A stretch of 32,657 nucleotides of DNA from Pseudomonadota bacterium (lineage in GTDB: Bacteria; Pseudomonadota; Gammaproteobacteria; Acidiferrobacterales; Acidiferrobacteraceae): positions 1-32,657 of the forward strand of contig JAKAXT010000014.1 of assembly GCA_021816425.1 (NCBI GenBank). Direction: 5' to 3'. Shown one piece after another: positions 1 through 7,214 of this stretch (within the stretch, counting starts at the first letter, position 1; each line of letters starts with the position of its first letter). Both the position numbers and the translations under genes were made by a program. The notes beneath the pieces were generated by a model, which was not told the DNA's origin, did no database searches, and saw only the letters and a program-made list of their open reading frames with translations.

Positions 1-293
1 AGAAGCACCGAGTCCACCATGGAGAGGACGCGCTCCACTTCCCCGCCAAAGTCCGCGTGCCCGGGCGTATCGACGATATTGATGCGGTGGTCACGCCACC
101 GGATCGCCGTGTTCTTGGCGAGGATCGTGATGCCGCGCTCACGCTCGAGGTCGTTCGAGTCCATGACGCGGCTGCTGATGTTGGCCCGGCTCTCGAACGT
201 GCCGGACTGTTTCAGCAGTTCATCGACCAGCGTGGTCTTGCCGTGGTCGACATGGGCGATGATCGCGATATTCCGAAGATTCTGGGTTGTCAT
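1..293 (-). CDS. typA: GTPase TypA/BipA, N-terminal part (cut by window edge)
   Basis: This is a ribosome-associated translational GTPase of the EF-G/LepA class, linked in the family to ribosome assembly and stress adaptation. Only the first 97 or so residues are present and the gene runs off the left edge. Visible are the G1 P-loop in [10 protein letters not shown] (residues 13-22), the switch I region with ERGITI near residue 57, and the G3 motif DTPGH near residue 78. The sequence [18 protein letters not shown] identifies TypA rather than LepA or EF-G. The start is the ATG at 293. No good Shine-Dalgarno precedes it, but a -10-like TATACT lies 26 nt upstream. It stands as the first gene of its transcript; the next gene upstream, also on the minus strand, ends at 435. 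Confidence 0.95.
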   Translation of the reverse strand, partial: MTTQNLRNIAIIAHVDHGKTTLVDELLKQSGTFESRANISSRVMDSNDLERERGITILAKNTAIRWRDHRINIVDTPGHADFGGEVERVLSMVDSVL

Positions 294-319
294 AGGGACG
301 CAGGGGGAAAGGGGCGCGC

Positions 320-325
320 AGTATA
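320..325 (-). promoter_or_regulatory. Candidate -10 box for typA
   Basis: TATACT on the minus strand, ending 26 nt before the typA ATG, would give a leader of about 20 nt. I see no convincing -35 hexamer at 16-18 bp spacing. The rest of 294-434 holds no gene that I can support. Confidence 0.35.
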
Positions 326-434
326 CATGCAACACGTGGCGTGATGCTATAAGGGCGACGCTCGGTTGGGTGTCGGACCGGCGCATTGTACTGGCCTCCC
401 CGGTCCGGGGGAAGAGTGGCGCGCGAAAACTCTC

Positions 435-686
435 CTAGCGCCGCGTAAGCAGCGCGCCCACGACCACCCCGAGGACCGCGCCCAGGATGAGGCCGGCGGC
501 CATTTCATTGAACGAGCGTTGGGCAAGCGGGATCAGGAGCCGGTTCAGGCCATGCAGGTTGGAGCCGCGCGTGAGCACGATCGACAGCGGCAGCTGTTCC
601 CCGAAAACGTCGGACGGACGCAGCAGGAAGCCCGTCAGGGCGCCGGCCGCCGCGAAGATTGCCGCAAGGGGTGTCACAAGCTTCAC
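435..686 (-). CDS. Small two-helix membrane protein of unknown function
   Basis: An 83-residue protein starting at GTG 686, which is preceded by a strong GGAGGAG ribosome-binding site. Two hydrophobic segments are visible: residues about 4-22 (Ala/Leu/Phe-rich) and about 63-80 ([15 protein letters not shown]), with a polar central loop containing [10 protein letters not shown] and ending in TRR. The short length, hairpin topology and clean ribosome-binding site support a real gene. A longer reading frame extends upstream to 935, but that part is low-complexity Arg/Pro sequence typical of GC-rich shadow frames and I reject it. I do not recognise a named family. It stands alone between typA and metF. 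Confidence 0.7.
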   Translation of the reverse strand: MKLVTPLAAIFAAAGALTGFLLRPSDVFGEQLPLSIVLTRGSNLHGLNRLLIPLAQRSFNEMAAGLILGAVLGVVVGALLTRR

Positions 687-696
687 ATCGTCTCCT

Positions 697-708
697 CCGC
701 TCGAGCGG
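697..708. promoter_or_regulatory. 12-bp perfect palindrome upstream of the small membrane protein
   Basis: CCGCTCGAGCGG is a perfect 12-bp palindrome directly upstream of the GGAGGAG ribosome-binding site of the 435-686 gene. It could be an operator, or a hairpin beside the ribosome-binding site. In GC-rich DNA a chance palindrome of this length is possible. Confidence 0.3.
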
Positions 709-1005
709 GAGCAAAGTACATCATTGCCCGCCGTCGAACGCAAGGCGCATTTCTCGACAGAGGCGCGCCGGTCGGTATGGCGGGCCCCGGAATGCGCGCG
801 TCTCCGGCGCCGTTCTGGTTGCGGGCCGGGAGCGGCTTGGGAGACCCCATTTCCTGGGGAAGGGGGGCGGCGAGGCCGTCCGCCCCGACCGTTTTCGGCA
901 GGCCGCGTACCCGGCGCGCTGGGGCGCGCAATCATTACGTAGGGCGGCGTGATCGTGGGGGCGGCCCGCGGGTCGCGTTGTGTTTGGGTGACGGGGCGCG
1001 GAAAC

Positions 1006-1022
1006 GGCCGACCCTGTCGGCC
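1006..1022 (-). terminator. Stem-loop downstream of metF
   Basis: A perfect 7-bp stem GGCCGAC/GTCGGCC with a 3-nt loop lies about 65 nt past the metF stop. On the minus strand it is followed by GTTTC rather than a U-run, so intrinsic termination would be weak. It may instead stabilise the 3' end of the metK-ahcY-metF mRNA. Confidence 0.4.
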
Positions 1023-1086
1023 CCCTATCCCCCCGCATGGCCCCGGATCCAGGCGGCCCTCCCGACCTACCCCAGGGGCGTCAGGT

Positions 1087-1932
1087 TCACAACCCGAGCC
1101 GTTCCCAGATGATGCTGGAGGCGGCCGCCTTGTTGAGGGTGTAGAAGTGAAGACCCGGGGCGCCCGCCGCGAGCAGTTCGGCGCACAGGGACGTGGTCAC
1201 GTCGAGACCGAAGGAGCGTATCGACTCGCCATCGTCGCCGAAATCCTCCAGTCGCCTGCGGATCCAGCGCGGTACTTCCGCCCCACAGGCCTCGGAGAAG
1301 CGCAGCAGCTGGCGATGGTTCGTGATCGGCATGATGCCGGGCACGATCGGGATCGTAAGTCCCCGCGCCTCGCAGGCGTCGACGAACCAGTAGTAGGCGT
1401 CGGCGTTGTAGAAGTACTGGGTGATCGCCGAATTCGCGCCGGCCTCCACCTTTTCCTGGAAGTGCTTGATGTCATCCTCGGCGCTTGCGGCCTGGGGGTG
1501 CACCTCGGGGTAGGCGGCCACCTCGATATGGAAGTGGTCTCCCGTCTCCGCGCGGATGAAGCGCACGAGTTCGGAGGCGTAACGGAAGTCGCCGGGATCG
1601 ACCATGCCCGAGGGCAGGTCGCCGCGTAGCGCCACGATATGGCGCACGCCGAGCGCCTTGTAGGTGCTCAATATCTCGCGAACGCCGTCGCGGGTCGAGC
1701 CGATGCACGACAGGTGCGGGGCGGCCGCCTTGCCGCGCTCCGTGATCTCCCGGACGGTCTCCAGCGTCCGTTCCCGCGTACTCCCCCCGGCCCCGAAGGT
1801 CACCGAGAAGAATCGCGGGTCGAGCGGTGCGAGCTGCTCCAGGGCGGCGTGAAAGGCCGCGCGCGCGTCCTCGCTCTTCGGTGGAAAGAACTCGAAGCTG
1901 AAGACCCGCGCGTGGCGCCGTTGCGACTCCAT
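1087..1932 (-). CDS. metF: Methylenetetrahydrofolate reductase
   Basis: A cytosolic flavoprotein that reduces 5,10-methylene-THF to 5-methyl-THF, the methyl donor for methionine synthesis. At 281 residues it has normal bacterial MetF length. Diagnostic segments are FSFEFFPPKS (residues 11-20), which carries the active-site Glu, then SVTFGAGGST, HLSCIGSTRD, HIVALRGDLP and ITQYFYNADAYYWF, all parts of the FAD and folate site of the TIM barrel. The start is ATG 1932, only 3 nt after the ahcY stop, so the gene is the last of metK-ahcY-metF. The three together run the activated-methyl cycle; methionine synthase itself is not in the window. I see no lesion. Confidence 0.96.
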   Translation of the reverse strand: MESQRRHARVFSFEFFPPKSEDARAAFHAALEQLAPLDPRFFSVTFGAGGSTRERTLETVREITERGKAAAPHLSCIGSTRDGVREILSTYKALGVRHIVALRGDLPSGMVDPGDFRYASELVRFIRAETGDHFHIEVAAYPEVHPQAASAEDDIKHFQEKVEAGANSAITQYFYNADAYYWFVDACEARGLTIPIVPGIMPITNHRQLLRFSEACGAEVPRWIRRRLEDFGDDGESIRSFGLDVTTSLCAELLAAGAPGLHFYTLNKAAASSIIWERLGL

Positions 1933-1935
1933 CCC

Positions 1936-3249
1936 CTAGTAACGGTACCGCGTCGGCTTGTAAGGACCCTCGACCGGCACGTTGATATAGGTGGCCTGCT
2001 CGGGCGTGAGCCGTGTCAGGTGCGCGCCGATCTTGCTCAAATGCAGGCGCGCGACCTTCTCGTCCAAGTGCTTGGGCAGGGTATAGACCTGCACCTTGTA
2101 GTCCTGCGGCTTATTCCAGAGCTCGATCTGCGCCATGACCTGGTTTGTAAACGAGGCCGACATGACGAAGCTCGAATGGCCGGTCGCGCAGCCCAGATTC
2201 ACGAGCCGCCCCTCGGCCAGGATGATGACCTTCTTGCCATCCGGGAAGACCACATGGTCGACCTGGGGCTTGATGTTTTCCCAGGGCAGGGTCCGCAGGG
2301 CCGCGATGTCGATCTCGGAATCGAAGTGCCCGATATTGCAGACGATCGCCTCATGCTTCATGGCCCGCACATGCTCGAGGCCTATGACGTGGACGTTGCC
2401 GGTCGCGGTCACGAAAATATCGGCGAGCGGCGCGGCCTCCTCCAGGGTCACCACCCGGTAGCCCTCCATGGCCGCCTGCAAGGCGCAGATCGGGTCGATC
2501 TCCGTGACCCACACGGTCGCACCCATGCCCCGGAAGGCCTGCGCGCAGCCCTTGCCGACATCGCCGTAGCCCGCCACGACGCAGATCTTGCCGGCGATCA
2601 TGACGTCGGTCGCGCGCTTGATCCCATCAATCAGGGATTCGCGGCAGCCGTAGAGGTTGTCGAACTTCGACTTGGTGACCGAATCGTTCACATTGAACGC
2701 CGGGCAGAGCAGTTTGCCCTTGGCCTCGAGCTCGTAGAGCCTATGCACCCCGGTGGTGGTCTCCTCGGACAGTCCGCGCACGTTCTTCATGAGCTCCGGA
2801 TAGCGCTCATGCATCACCGAGGTGAGGTCGCCGCCGTCGTCGAGCAGCATGTTCGGGTGCCAGCCGTCGGGCCCGTTGATGGTCTGCTCGATGCACCACC
2901 AGTACTCCTCGTCGCTCTCGCCCTTCCAGGCGAAGACCGGGATGCCGGCGGCGGCCATGGCGGCGGCGGCGTGATCCTGGGTCGAAAAGATGTTGCACGA
3001 CGACCAGCGCAGCTCCGCGCCCAGTTCGACGAGCGTCTCCATCAGGACCGCGGTCTGGATCGTCATGTGCAGGCTGCCGGCGATGCGGGCACCCTTCAGG
3101 GGGGCTTTCCCCTTGTATTCCGCGCGCAAGGCCATGAGGCCCGGCATCTCGGTCTCCGCGATCGCGATCTCGGCGCGGCCGTAGGCCGCCTGACCGATGT
3201 CGGCTACCTTGTAGTCGTTCGCCTCTTTTGCGTGTAAAGCCGATTTCAT
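1936..3249 (-). CDS. ahcY: S-adenosyl-L-homocysteine hydrolase
   Basis: This NAD-dependent enzyme splits S-adenosylhomocysteine into adenosine and homocysteine and so relieves product inhibition of methyltransferases. It has 437 residues, which suggests that it lacks the roughly 40-residue insertion found in many longer bacterial AhcY proteins. Seen are the substrate-domain motifs [11 protein letters not shown] and [13 protein letters not shown], the Rossmann NAD loop [21 protein letters not shown], and the C-terminal YKPTRYRY, whose Lys and Tyr complete the NAD site of the neighbouring subunit. The ATG at 3249 has an AGGAGA ribosome-binding site that overlaps the metK stop, so translation is probably coupled. 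metF follows after 3 nt. An organism with ahcY uses the one-step route rather than Pfs/LuxS. Confidence 0.97.
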   Translation of the reverse strand: MKSALHAKEANDYKVADIGQAAYGRAEIAIAETEMPGLMALRAEYKGKAPLKGARIAGSLHMTIQTAVLMETLVELGAELRWSSCNIFSTQDHAAAAMAAAGIPVFAWKGESDEEYWWCIEQTINGPDGWHPNMLLDDGGDLTSVMHERYPELMKNVRGLSEETTTGVHRLYELEAKGKLLCPAFNVNDSVTKSKFDNLYGCRESLIDGIKRATDVMIAGKICVVAGYGDVGKGCAQAFRGMGATVWVTEIDPICALQAAMEGYRVVTLEEAAPLADIFVTATGNVHVIGLEHVRAMKHEAIVCNIGHFDSEIDIAALRTLPWENIKPQVDHVVFPDGKKVIILAEGRLVNLGCATGHSSFVMSASFTNQVMAQIELWNKPQDYKVQVYTLPKHLDEKVARLHLSKIGAHLTRLTPEQATYINVPVEGPYKPTRYRY

Positions 3250-3258
3250 GTCTTTCTC

Positions 3259-4443
3259 CTACCGCAGGGACTGGACCTTTTTGCCTCCGACGGCCGCGCG
3301 CAGGACCTCGGCCTTATCGGTACGCTCCCACAGGAACTCGCTTTCGGTGCGACCGAAGTGGCCATAGGCCGCCGTCTTCGCGTAAATCGGACGCAACAGG
3401 TCCAGGGTTTGAATGATGGCCTTGGGCCGCAGATCGAAGTGCTCGGCGACCAGTTCCGCGATGCGGCTGTCGCTTACCACCCCGGTGCCGAAGGTCTCGA
3501 CCCGGATCGAGACCGGTTGCGCCACGCCGATCGCGTAGGCGACCTGGATCTCGCAGCGCGCGGCCAATCCCGCGGCCACGATGTTCTTGGCCACATAGCG
3601 GCCGGCGTAGGCCGCCGAACGGTCGACCTTGGAGGGGTCCTTCCCGGAGAACGCCCCGCCCCCATGGCGCGCCATGCCGCCGTAGGTGTCGACGATGATC
3701 TTGCGGCCGGTAAGTCCACAGTCCCCAACCGGGCCACCTATCACGAAGCGGCCGGTCGGGTTGATGAAGTAGCGGGTCTCTTTGTTGAGCCAGCCCTCCG
3801 GCAGCGAGGGCTTGATGATCTCCTCCATCACCGCTTCCTTCAGGTCCTCATAGCGCACCTCGGGGTCGTGCTGCGTCGAGACGACGATGGTGTCGATCGC
3901 GGCCGGGACGTCATTCTCGTAGCGTATGGTCACCTGGCTCTTGGCGTCTGGGCGAAGCCATGGCAGGCGTCCGGACCGACGCACGGCGGCCTGCCTCTGC
4001 ATGAGCGTATGCGCGAAGGTGATGGGCATGGGCATCAGCGTCTCGGTCTCGTTCGTGGCGTAGCCGAACATGAGACCCTGGTCGCCCGCGCCCTGCTCCA
4101 GGTCCAGCCCCTCGCCCTCGTTGACCCCTTGCGCGATGTCCGGCGACTGCTTGTCCATGGCGACCACCACGGCGCAGGCGTCTCCATCGAAGCCCATGCG
4201 CGCGTCATAGCCGATACGCCGTATGGTCGAGCGCGCGATGTCGGTGAAGTCGACGATCGCCTTGGTGGTGATTTCCCCGGACAGCACCACGAGCCCCGTG
4301 TTGACGAGCGTCTCGCACGCGACACGCCCGCGGGGGTCTTGCGTCAGGACGGCGTCAAGCACCCCGTCCGAGATTTGATCCGCGATCTTGTCGGGATGAC
4401 CTTCGGATACCGACTCGGACGTAAAGAGGTAGGTTTTCGACAT
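3259..4443 (-). CDS. metK: S-adenosylmethionine synthetase
   Basis: The enzyme makes S-adenosylmethionine from ATP and methionine. Its 394 residues match the family. The motifs are in order: [14 protein letters not shown] near the N-terminus with the ATP-binding His, [12 protein letters not shown] in the middle (methionine/ATP loop), and [19 protein letters not shown], the phosphate-binding P-loop-like segment. The start is ATG 4443 with a GGGAG ribosome-binding site. It is the first gene of metK-ahcY-metF and is divergent from ttcA. Its 5' leader holds a small bulged stem near 4491-4506 (minus-strand CGC-C-CGA-TT-TCG-GCG), but I could not fit any SAM or SAH riboswitch consensus. A weak -10 such as TATGTT near 4536-4541 is possible, with no good -35. 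Confidence 0.97.
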   Translation of the reverse strand: MSKTYLFTSESVSEGHPDKIADQISDGVLDAVLTQDPRGRVACETLVNTGLVVLSGEITTKAIVDFTDIARSTIRRIGYDARMGFDGDACAVVVAMDKQSPDIAQGVNEGEGLDLEQGAGDQGLMFGYATNETETLMPMPITFAHTLMQRQAAVRRSGRLPWLRPDAKSQVTIRYENDVPAAIDTIVVSTQHDPEVRYEDLKEAVMEEIIKPSLPEGWLNKETRYFINPTGRFVIGGPVGDCGLTGRKIIVDTYGGMARHGGGAFSGKDPSKVDRSAAYAGRYVAKNIVAAGLAARCEIQVAYAIGVAQPVSIRVETFGTGVVSDSRIAELVAEHFDLRPKAIIQTLDLLRPIYAKTAAYGHFGRTESEFLWERTDKAEVLRAAVGGKKVQSLR

Positions 4444-4577
4444 GATGGCTCCCGGTGTTTTAGGGTGAGGTCCTTGAAGAAAGTGAAATTACGCCGAAAT
4501 CGGGCGAGGGCTAGTCTGCTAGAAACCGTTACCATAACATAGCTTTCTCGTTAAAAGACAGTCGGCGGCTGCCGTTT

Positions 4578-4606
4578 TTGGCAAGGCGCCGCCCAGCAGC
4601 TAACAT
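4578..4606 (+). promoter_or_regulatory. Promoter of ttcA, apparently leaderless
   Basis: TTGGCA (4578-4583) and TAACAT (4601-4606) are separated by exactly 17 bp, matching sigma-70 hexamers at 5/6 and 4/6. The -10 box ends 6 nt before the ATG at 4613, so transcription would begin at or next to the start codon. There is no Shine-Dalgarno sequence. The -35 lies in a larger inverted repeat (GGCGGC at 4564-4569 with GCCGCC at 4588-4593, inner TGCC/GGCA). Confidence 0.6.
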
Positions 4607-4612
4607 ACCTGG

Positions 4613-5359
4613 ATGTCGCCCCTTCCCCCAAGGCCATTGTTGAGATTGACAGGCCAGGCCATTTCTGACTTCGCCATGATTCGCGAGGGGGATCGCGTGC
4701 TTCTGGGCGTGTCCGGGGGCAAGGACAGTCTGAGCCTCCTGCAGGTGCTGCGCCACTTGCAAAAGAAGGCCCCGGTGGCCTTTGATCTCGGGGTGGCGAC
4801 CGTGGACCCGGGGATAGAGGGTTTCGATCCGGCGCCGCTCATACCCTATATGGAGATGCTCGGCGTCCCGTACTTCTACGAACGGCAGGCCATCGCCGAG
4901 CGTGCCCAGGCGACACTCGGCAACGACTCGTTCTGCAGCTACTGCTCGCGCATGCGCCGCGGGACTTTGTATCGCGTCGCGCGCGACCACGGCTACAACG
5001 TCCTGGCCCTTGCCCAGCATCTGGACGACATCGCCGAATCCTTCCTCATGAGCGCTTTTCATGCCGGGACCCTGCGCACGATGCGCGCCCACTATCGCAT
5101 CGATGCCGGGGATCTGCGTGTCATTCGGCCCTTCGTCTATGTCCGCGAGCGCCAACTTCGCGATTACGCCCGAAACGCCGCGTTGCCCGTGATCGCCGAC
5201 AACTGTCCGGCGTGCTTCCGGAAGCCCACCGAGCGTGCCGCGATGAAGGCCCTGCTGGCCGCCGAGGAGTCGCGCCACAAGGGGCTGTTTCGCAATCTTC
5301 TGAAGGCCGTGCGTCCCCTGCTCGGTACCGCCGATTCCTCTGATGCCCCCGCGCGGTGA
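4613..5359 (+). CDS. ttcA: TtcA-type PP-loop ATPase (tRNA 2-thiocytidine synthesis)
   Basis: A member of the TtcA/TilS PP-loop superfamily; TtcA thiolates C32 of certain tRNAs using ATP and an iron-sulfur cluster. The protein has the pyrophosphatase loop SGGKDS (residues 34-39), the TtcA signature CSYCSRMRRG with Cys108 and Cys111, AQHLDDIAESFLM in the place of the family HxxDD region, and a third cysteine site NCPACFRKP (Cys198, Cys201) where TtcA has its third cluster ligand. At 248 residues it is clearly shorter than E. coli TtcA (about 311), missing terminal extensions. Function is therefore likely but could be a related sulfurtransferase. The start is ATG 4613; a promoter ends 6 nt before it. 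It diverges from metK. Confidence 0.85.
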   Translation: MSPLPPRPLLRLTGQAISDFAMIREGDRVLLGVSGGKDSLSLLQVLRHLQKKAPVAFDLGVATVDPGIEGFDPAPLIPYMEMLGVPYFYERQAIAERAQATLGNDSFCSYCSRMRRGTLYRVARDHGYNVLALAQHLDDIAESFLMSAFHAGTLRTMRAHYRIDAGDLRVIRPFVYVRERQLRDYARNAALPVIADNCPACFRKPTERAAMKALLAAEESRHKGLFRNLLKAVRPLLGTADSSDAPAR

Positions 5360-5384
5360 CCGATGGGCGCGGCTCTGGCACAAT
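5356..5384 (+). promoter_or_regulatory. Promoter before the first lipid A acyltransferase gene
   Basis: GTGACC (5356-5361) and CACAAT (5379-5384) are separated by 17 bp and each matches the sigma-70 consensus at 4/6. The -10 ends 8 nt before the ATG at 5393, again giving little or no leader. The -35 overlaps the ttcA stop codon. Confidence 0.45.
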
Positions 5385-5392
5385 GCGCGCCC

Positions 5393-6331
5393 ATGACCGC
5401 GGCCATTGATCTTGCCGGCGCCCATCGCGCGCCTTTTCGTTGGCGCCTGCTCGCGCCCCGTCACTGGCCTTCCTGGATGGCCGTGGGCTTCATGCGGGCC
5501 AGCCTCTCTCTGCCGCTCGCCCTGCGCGCGGGGATCGCCGGCGCCCTCGGGCGCCTCTATTATCGCGGCAACGCCAAGCGACGGCGCATCGCCGCGATCA
5601 ATATCGCGCTCTGCTTCCCGGACTGGGGTCCCGAACGCCAGGCGCAGGCGGTGCGGGAGCATTTCCGCCTGGCGGCGCTCGCGCTCTTTCACATGGCGGT
5701 CCTTTGGTGGGGCGACGAGCGCCAGCTCGATTGCTGTCTGCGCGTGACGGGGCTCGAGCATTACGAGAGGGCGCGCGCCGCGGGCCGCCGGGTCATCGTC
5801 CTGCATTGCCATTGCGTGGGTCTCGAGGCAAGCCTTGCCTTGTCCCGCTATTTCCCTTACGTGGGGTTCGTGAAGCCCCTGAAAGACCCGGTCCTGGACT
5901 TCGTCATGACGCGCGGGCGCGAGCGCTTCGGTGGCCGCGTGTTCGCGCGTGACGCCGGGATACGCACGCTGGTCCGGGCCGTGAAGGCCGGTTATGGCGC
6001 ATCCTACGTGCCGGATGAGGATCTCGGGCCCAAGGAGTCTGTGTATGCCCCCTTTTTCGGGGTCCAGGCCGCGACCCTGCCCACCCTCGGGCGGCTCGCG
6101 CGATTGACGGATGCCGTGGTCATACCGTGCTTCACGCGCCTCCTGCCAGCCGGCGGCTGCGAGCTCTGGCTCGAACCCCCGCTCGCCGATTTCCCGACGG
6201 GGAACGCGGTGGGGGACGCGGCTGTCATGAACGCGACCATAGAGCGGGCGGTCGCAAGGATGCCGGAACAGTACCTCTGGACCATGAAGCGCTTCAAGAC
6301 CCGCGACGATGGGGTCTCCCTCTATGACTGA
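5393..6331 (+). CDS. Lipid A acyltransferase, LpxL/LpxM (HtrB) family, copy 1
   Basis: An inner-membrane acyltransferase that would add a secondary acyl chain from acyl-ACP to Kdo2-lipid IVA or a lauroylated intermediate. It has 312 residues from ATG 5393. The N-terminus follows the LpxL pattern (LLAPRHWPSWMAVG at residues 19-32, then a hydrophobic stretch), with NIALCFPDW at 70-78. The catalytic HX4(D/E) motif is His140-CVGL-Glu145, followed by YVPDEDLGPKESVYAPFFG and the C-terminal PEQYLWTMKRFKTR. I prefer ATG 5393 to ATG 5363 because a promoter ends 8 nt before it and the shorter N-terminus fits LpxL; 5363 would add only ten residues with no family match. It is the first of three paralogs, and its stop overlaps the next start by 8 nt. 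Confidence 0.88.
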   Translation: MTAAIDLAGAHRAPFRWRLLAPRHWPSWMAVGFMRASLSLPLALRAGIAGALGRLYYRGNAKRRRIAAINIALCFPDWGPERQAQAVREHFRLAALALFHMAVLWWGDERQLDCCLRVTGLEHYERARAAGRRVIVLHCHCVGLEASLALSRYFPYVGFVKPLKDPVLDFVMTRGRERFGGRVFARDAGIRTLVRAVKAGYGASYVPDEDLGPKESVYAPFFGVQAATLPTLGRLARLTDAVVIPCFTRLLPAGGCELWLEPPLADFPTGNAVGDAAVMNATIERAVARMPEQYLWTMKRFKTRDDGVSLYD

Positions 6332-7214
6332 ACGACTTCGGTGGCCGGAACGTACGGTGGGGGCGCTTCTGCGGGGGCTCGCGGCCCTGCCCTGGCCGCT
6401 GCTCATGATGATGGGGAGCGTTCTCGGGGCGCTGGCCTACGTGGTCGCGGTGCGCCCGCGCCATATCGCGCGCGTCAATATCGGCCTCTGTTTCCCGGAA
6501 CTCCCGGTCGCCGCCCGCGAGCGCTTGGTGCGCCGCCATTTCCTGGCCCTGGGGCAAAACGCGTTCGCGACCCTGCGTCTCTGGTGGGCCCCGGAGGACG
6601 AACTGCGCCGGCGCGTGCGTGTCGTCGACCGGACGCCCTACGACGAGGCGCTGGCAAGCGGCCGCAACGTCATCCTCCTGGCCCCGCACTTCCTGGCCCT
6701 GGAGGTCGGGGGCCTGCGGGTCTCGAGCATGGGCCCCTGCATCAGCATGTATCGCGCCCCGGCCGGCCTCCTCGAGCACGCGCTGTTTTCGCGCCGCACA
6801 CAATATGGGGCGACGCTCTGGCGCCACGACGCACCGCTGCGCTCGCTCATCCGCAGCATCCGCGAACACAAGCCCTTCTATTACCTGCCCGATCTGGATC
6901 CGGGCGACGCGGAGGCCGTCGCCGCGCCCTTTTTCGGGATACCGACCCCGACGCTTACGGCGCTCGCGCGCATCGCTCGCCTCGCCGACGCCGTGGTGCT
7001 GCCCTGCTATACCCGCAAGTCGCCGGGAGTCGGGGGGTACGAGATCGAGATCCGTGCGCCGCTCGCGTCCTTCCCGACGGGCGATGCGCTCGCCGACGCC
7101 ACCCGCATGAATGCCGCGATCGAGGACGGGATCCGCCTCATGCCCGAGCAATATCTGTGGACATACAAGCGTTTCAAGCGCGTGCGCAGGGACGGGCGAT
7201 CCCTTTATGAGTGA
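6324..7214 (+). CDS. Lipid A acyltransferase, LpxL/LpxM (HtrB) family, copy 2
   Basis: Second tandem paralog, 296 residues. Hydrophobic residues about 14-44 form the membrane anchor. NIGLCFPEL (52-60) and the HX4E catalytic motif His122-FLAL-Glu127 are conserved, as are YYLPDLDPGD, APFFGIPTPTL and PEQYLWTYKRFKR. The start is ATG 6324 in the overlap ATGACTGA with copy 1; an in-frame ATG at 6309 lies deeper in copy 1 and is less likely. The N-terminus lacks the LLxPRxWxxW segment of copy 1, so the enzyme probably differs in acceptor position or acyl choice. Which of LpxL, LpxM or LpxP it equals cannot be decided by reading. Its stop overlaps copy 3 by 8 nt. Confidence 0.88.
   Translation: MTERLRWPERTVGALLRGLAALPWPLLMMMGSVLGALAYVVAVRPRHIARVNIGLCFPELPVAARERLVRRHFLALGQNAFATLRLWWAPEDELRRRVRVVDRTPYDEALASGRNVILLAPHFLALEVGGLRVSSMGPCISMYRAPAGLLEHALFSRRTQYGATLWRHDAPLRSLIRSIREHKPFYYLPDLDPGDAEAVAAPFFGIPTPTLTALARIARLADAVVLPCYTRKSPGVGGYEIEIRAPLASFPTGDALADATRMNAAIEDGIRLMPEQYLWTYKRFKRVRRDGRSLYE

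Larger units (their letters stand above)
687..1086. other. 400-bp intergenic region, no supported gene
   Basis: The reading frames here are Arg/Pro/Gly-rich shadows without start signals or conserved motifs. The stretch holds the upstream region of the small membrane protein, including the 12-bp palindrome at 697-708, and a stem-loop at 1006-1022 downstream of metF. Nothing else stands out. Confidence 0.6.

Noticed and set aside
366-1112. Long plus-strand reading frame over the typA-metF interval
   Set aside because: Low-complexity Arg/Pro/Gly composition, no ribosome-binding site, and it overlaps the better supported minus-strand membrane-protein gene.
1639-3237. 532-codon plus-strand frame opposite ahcY
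   Set aside because: Shadow of ahcY, whose motifs are unambiguous on the minus strand.
4444-4612. SAH or SAM riboswitch upstream of metK
   Set aside because: I looked for the conserved SAH-riboswitch core and for SAM classes on the minus strand; only short local stems are present, none fitting a consensus.
4529-6406. 625-codon minus-strand frame opposite ttcA and the first acyltransferase
   Set aside because: It is the antisense shadow of well-supported genes; composition is His/Gly/Arg-rich with no family motifs.
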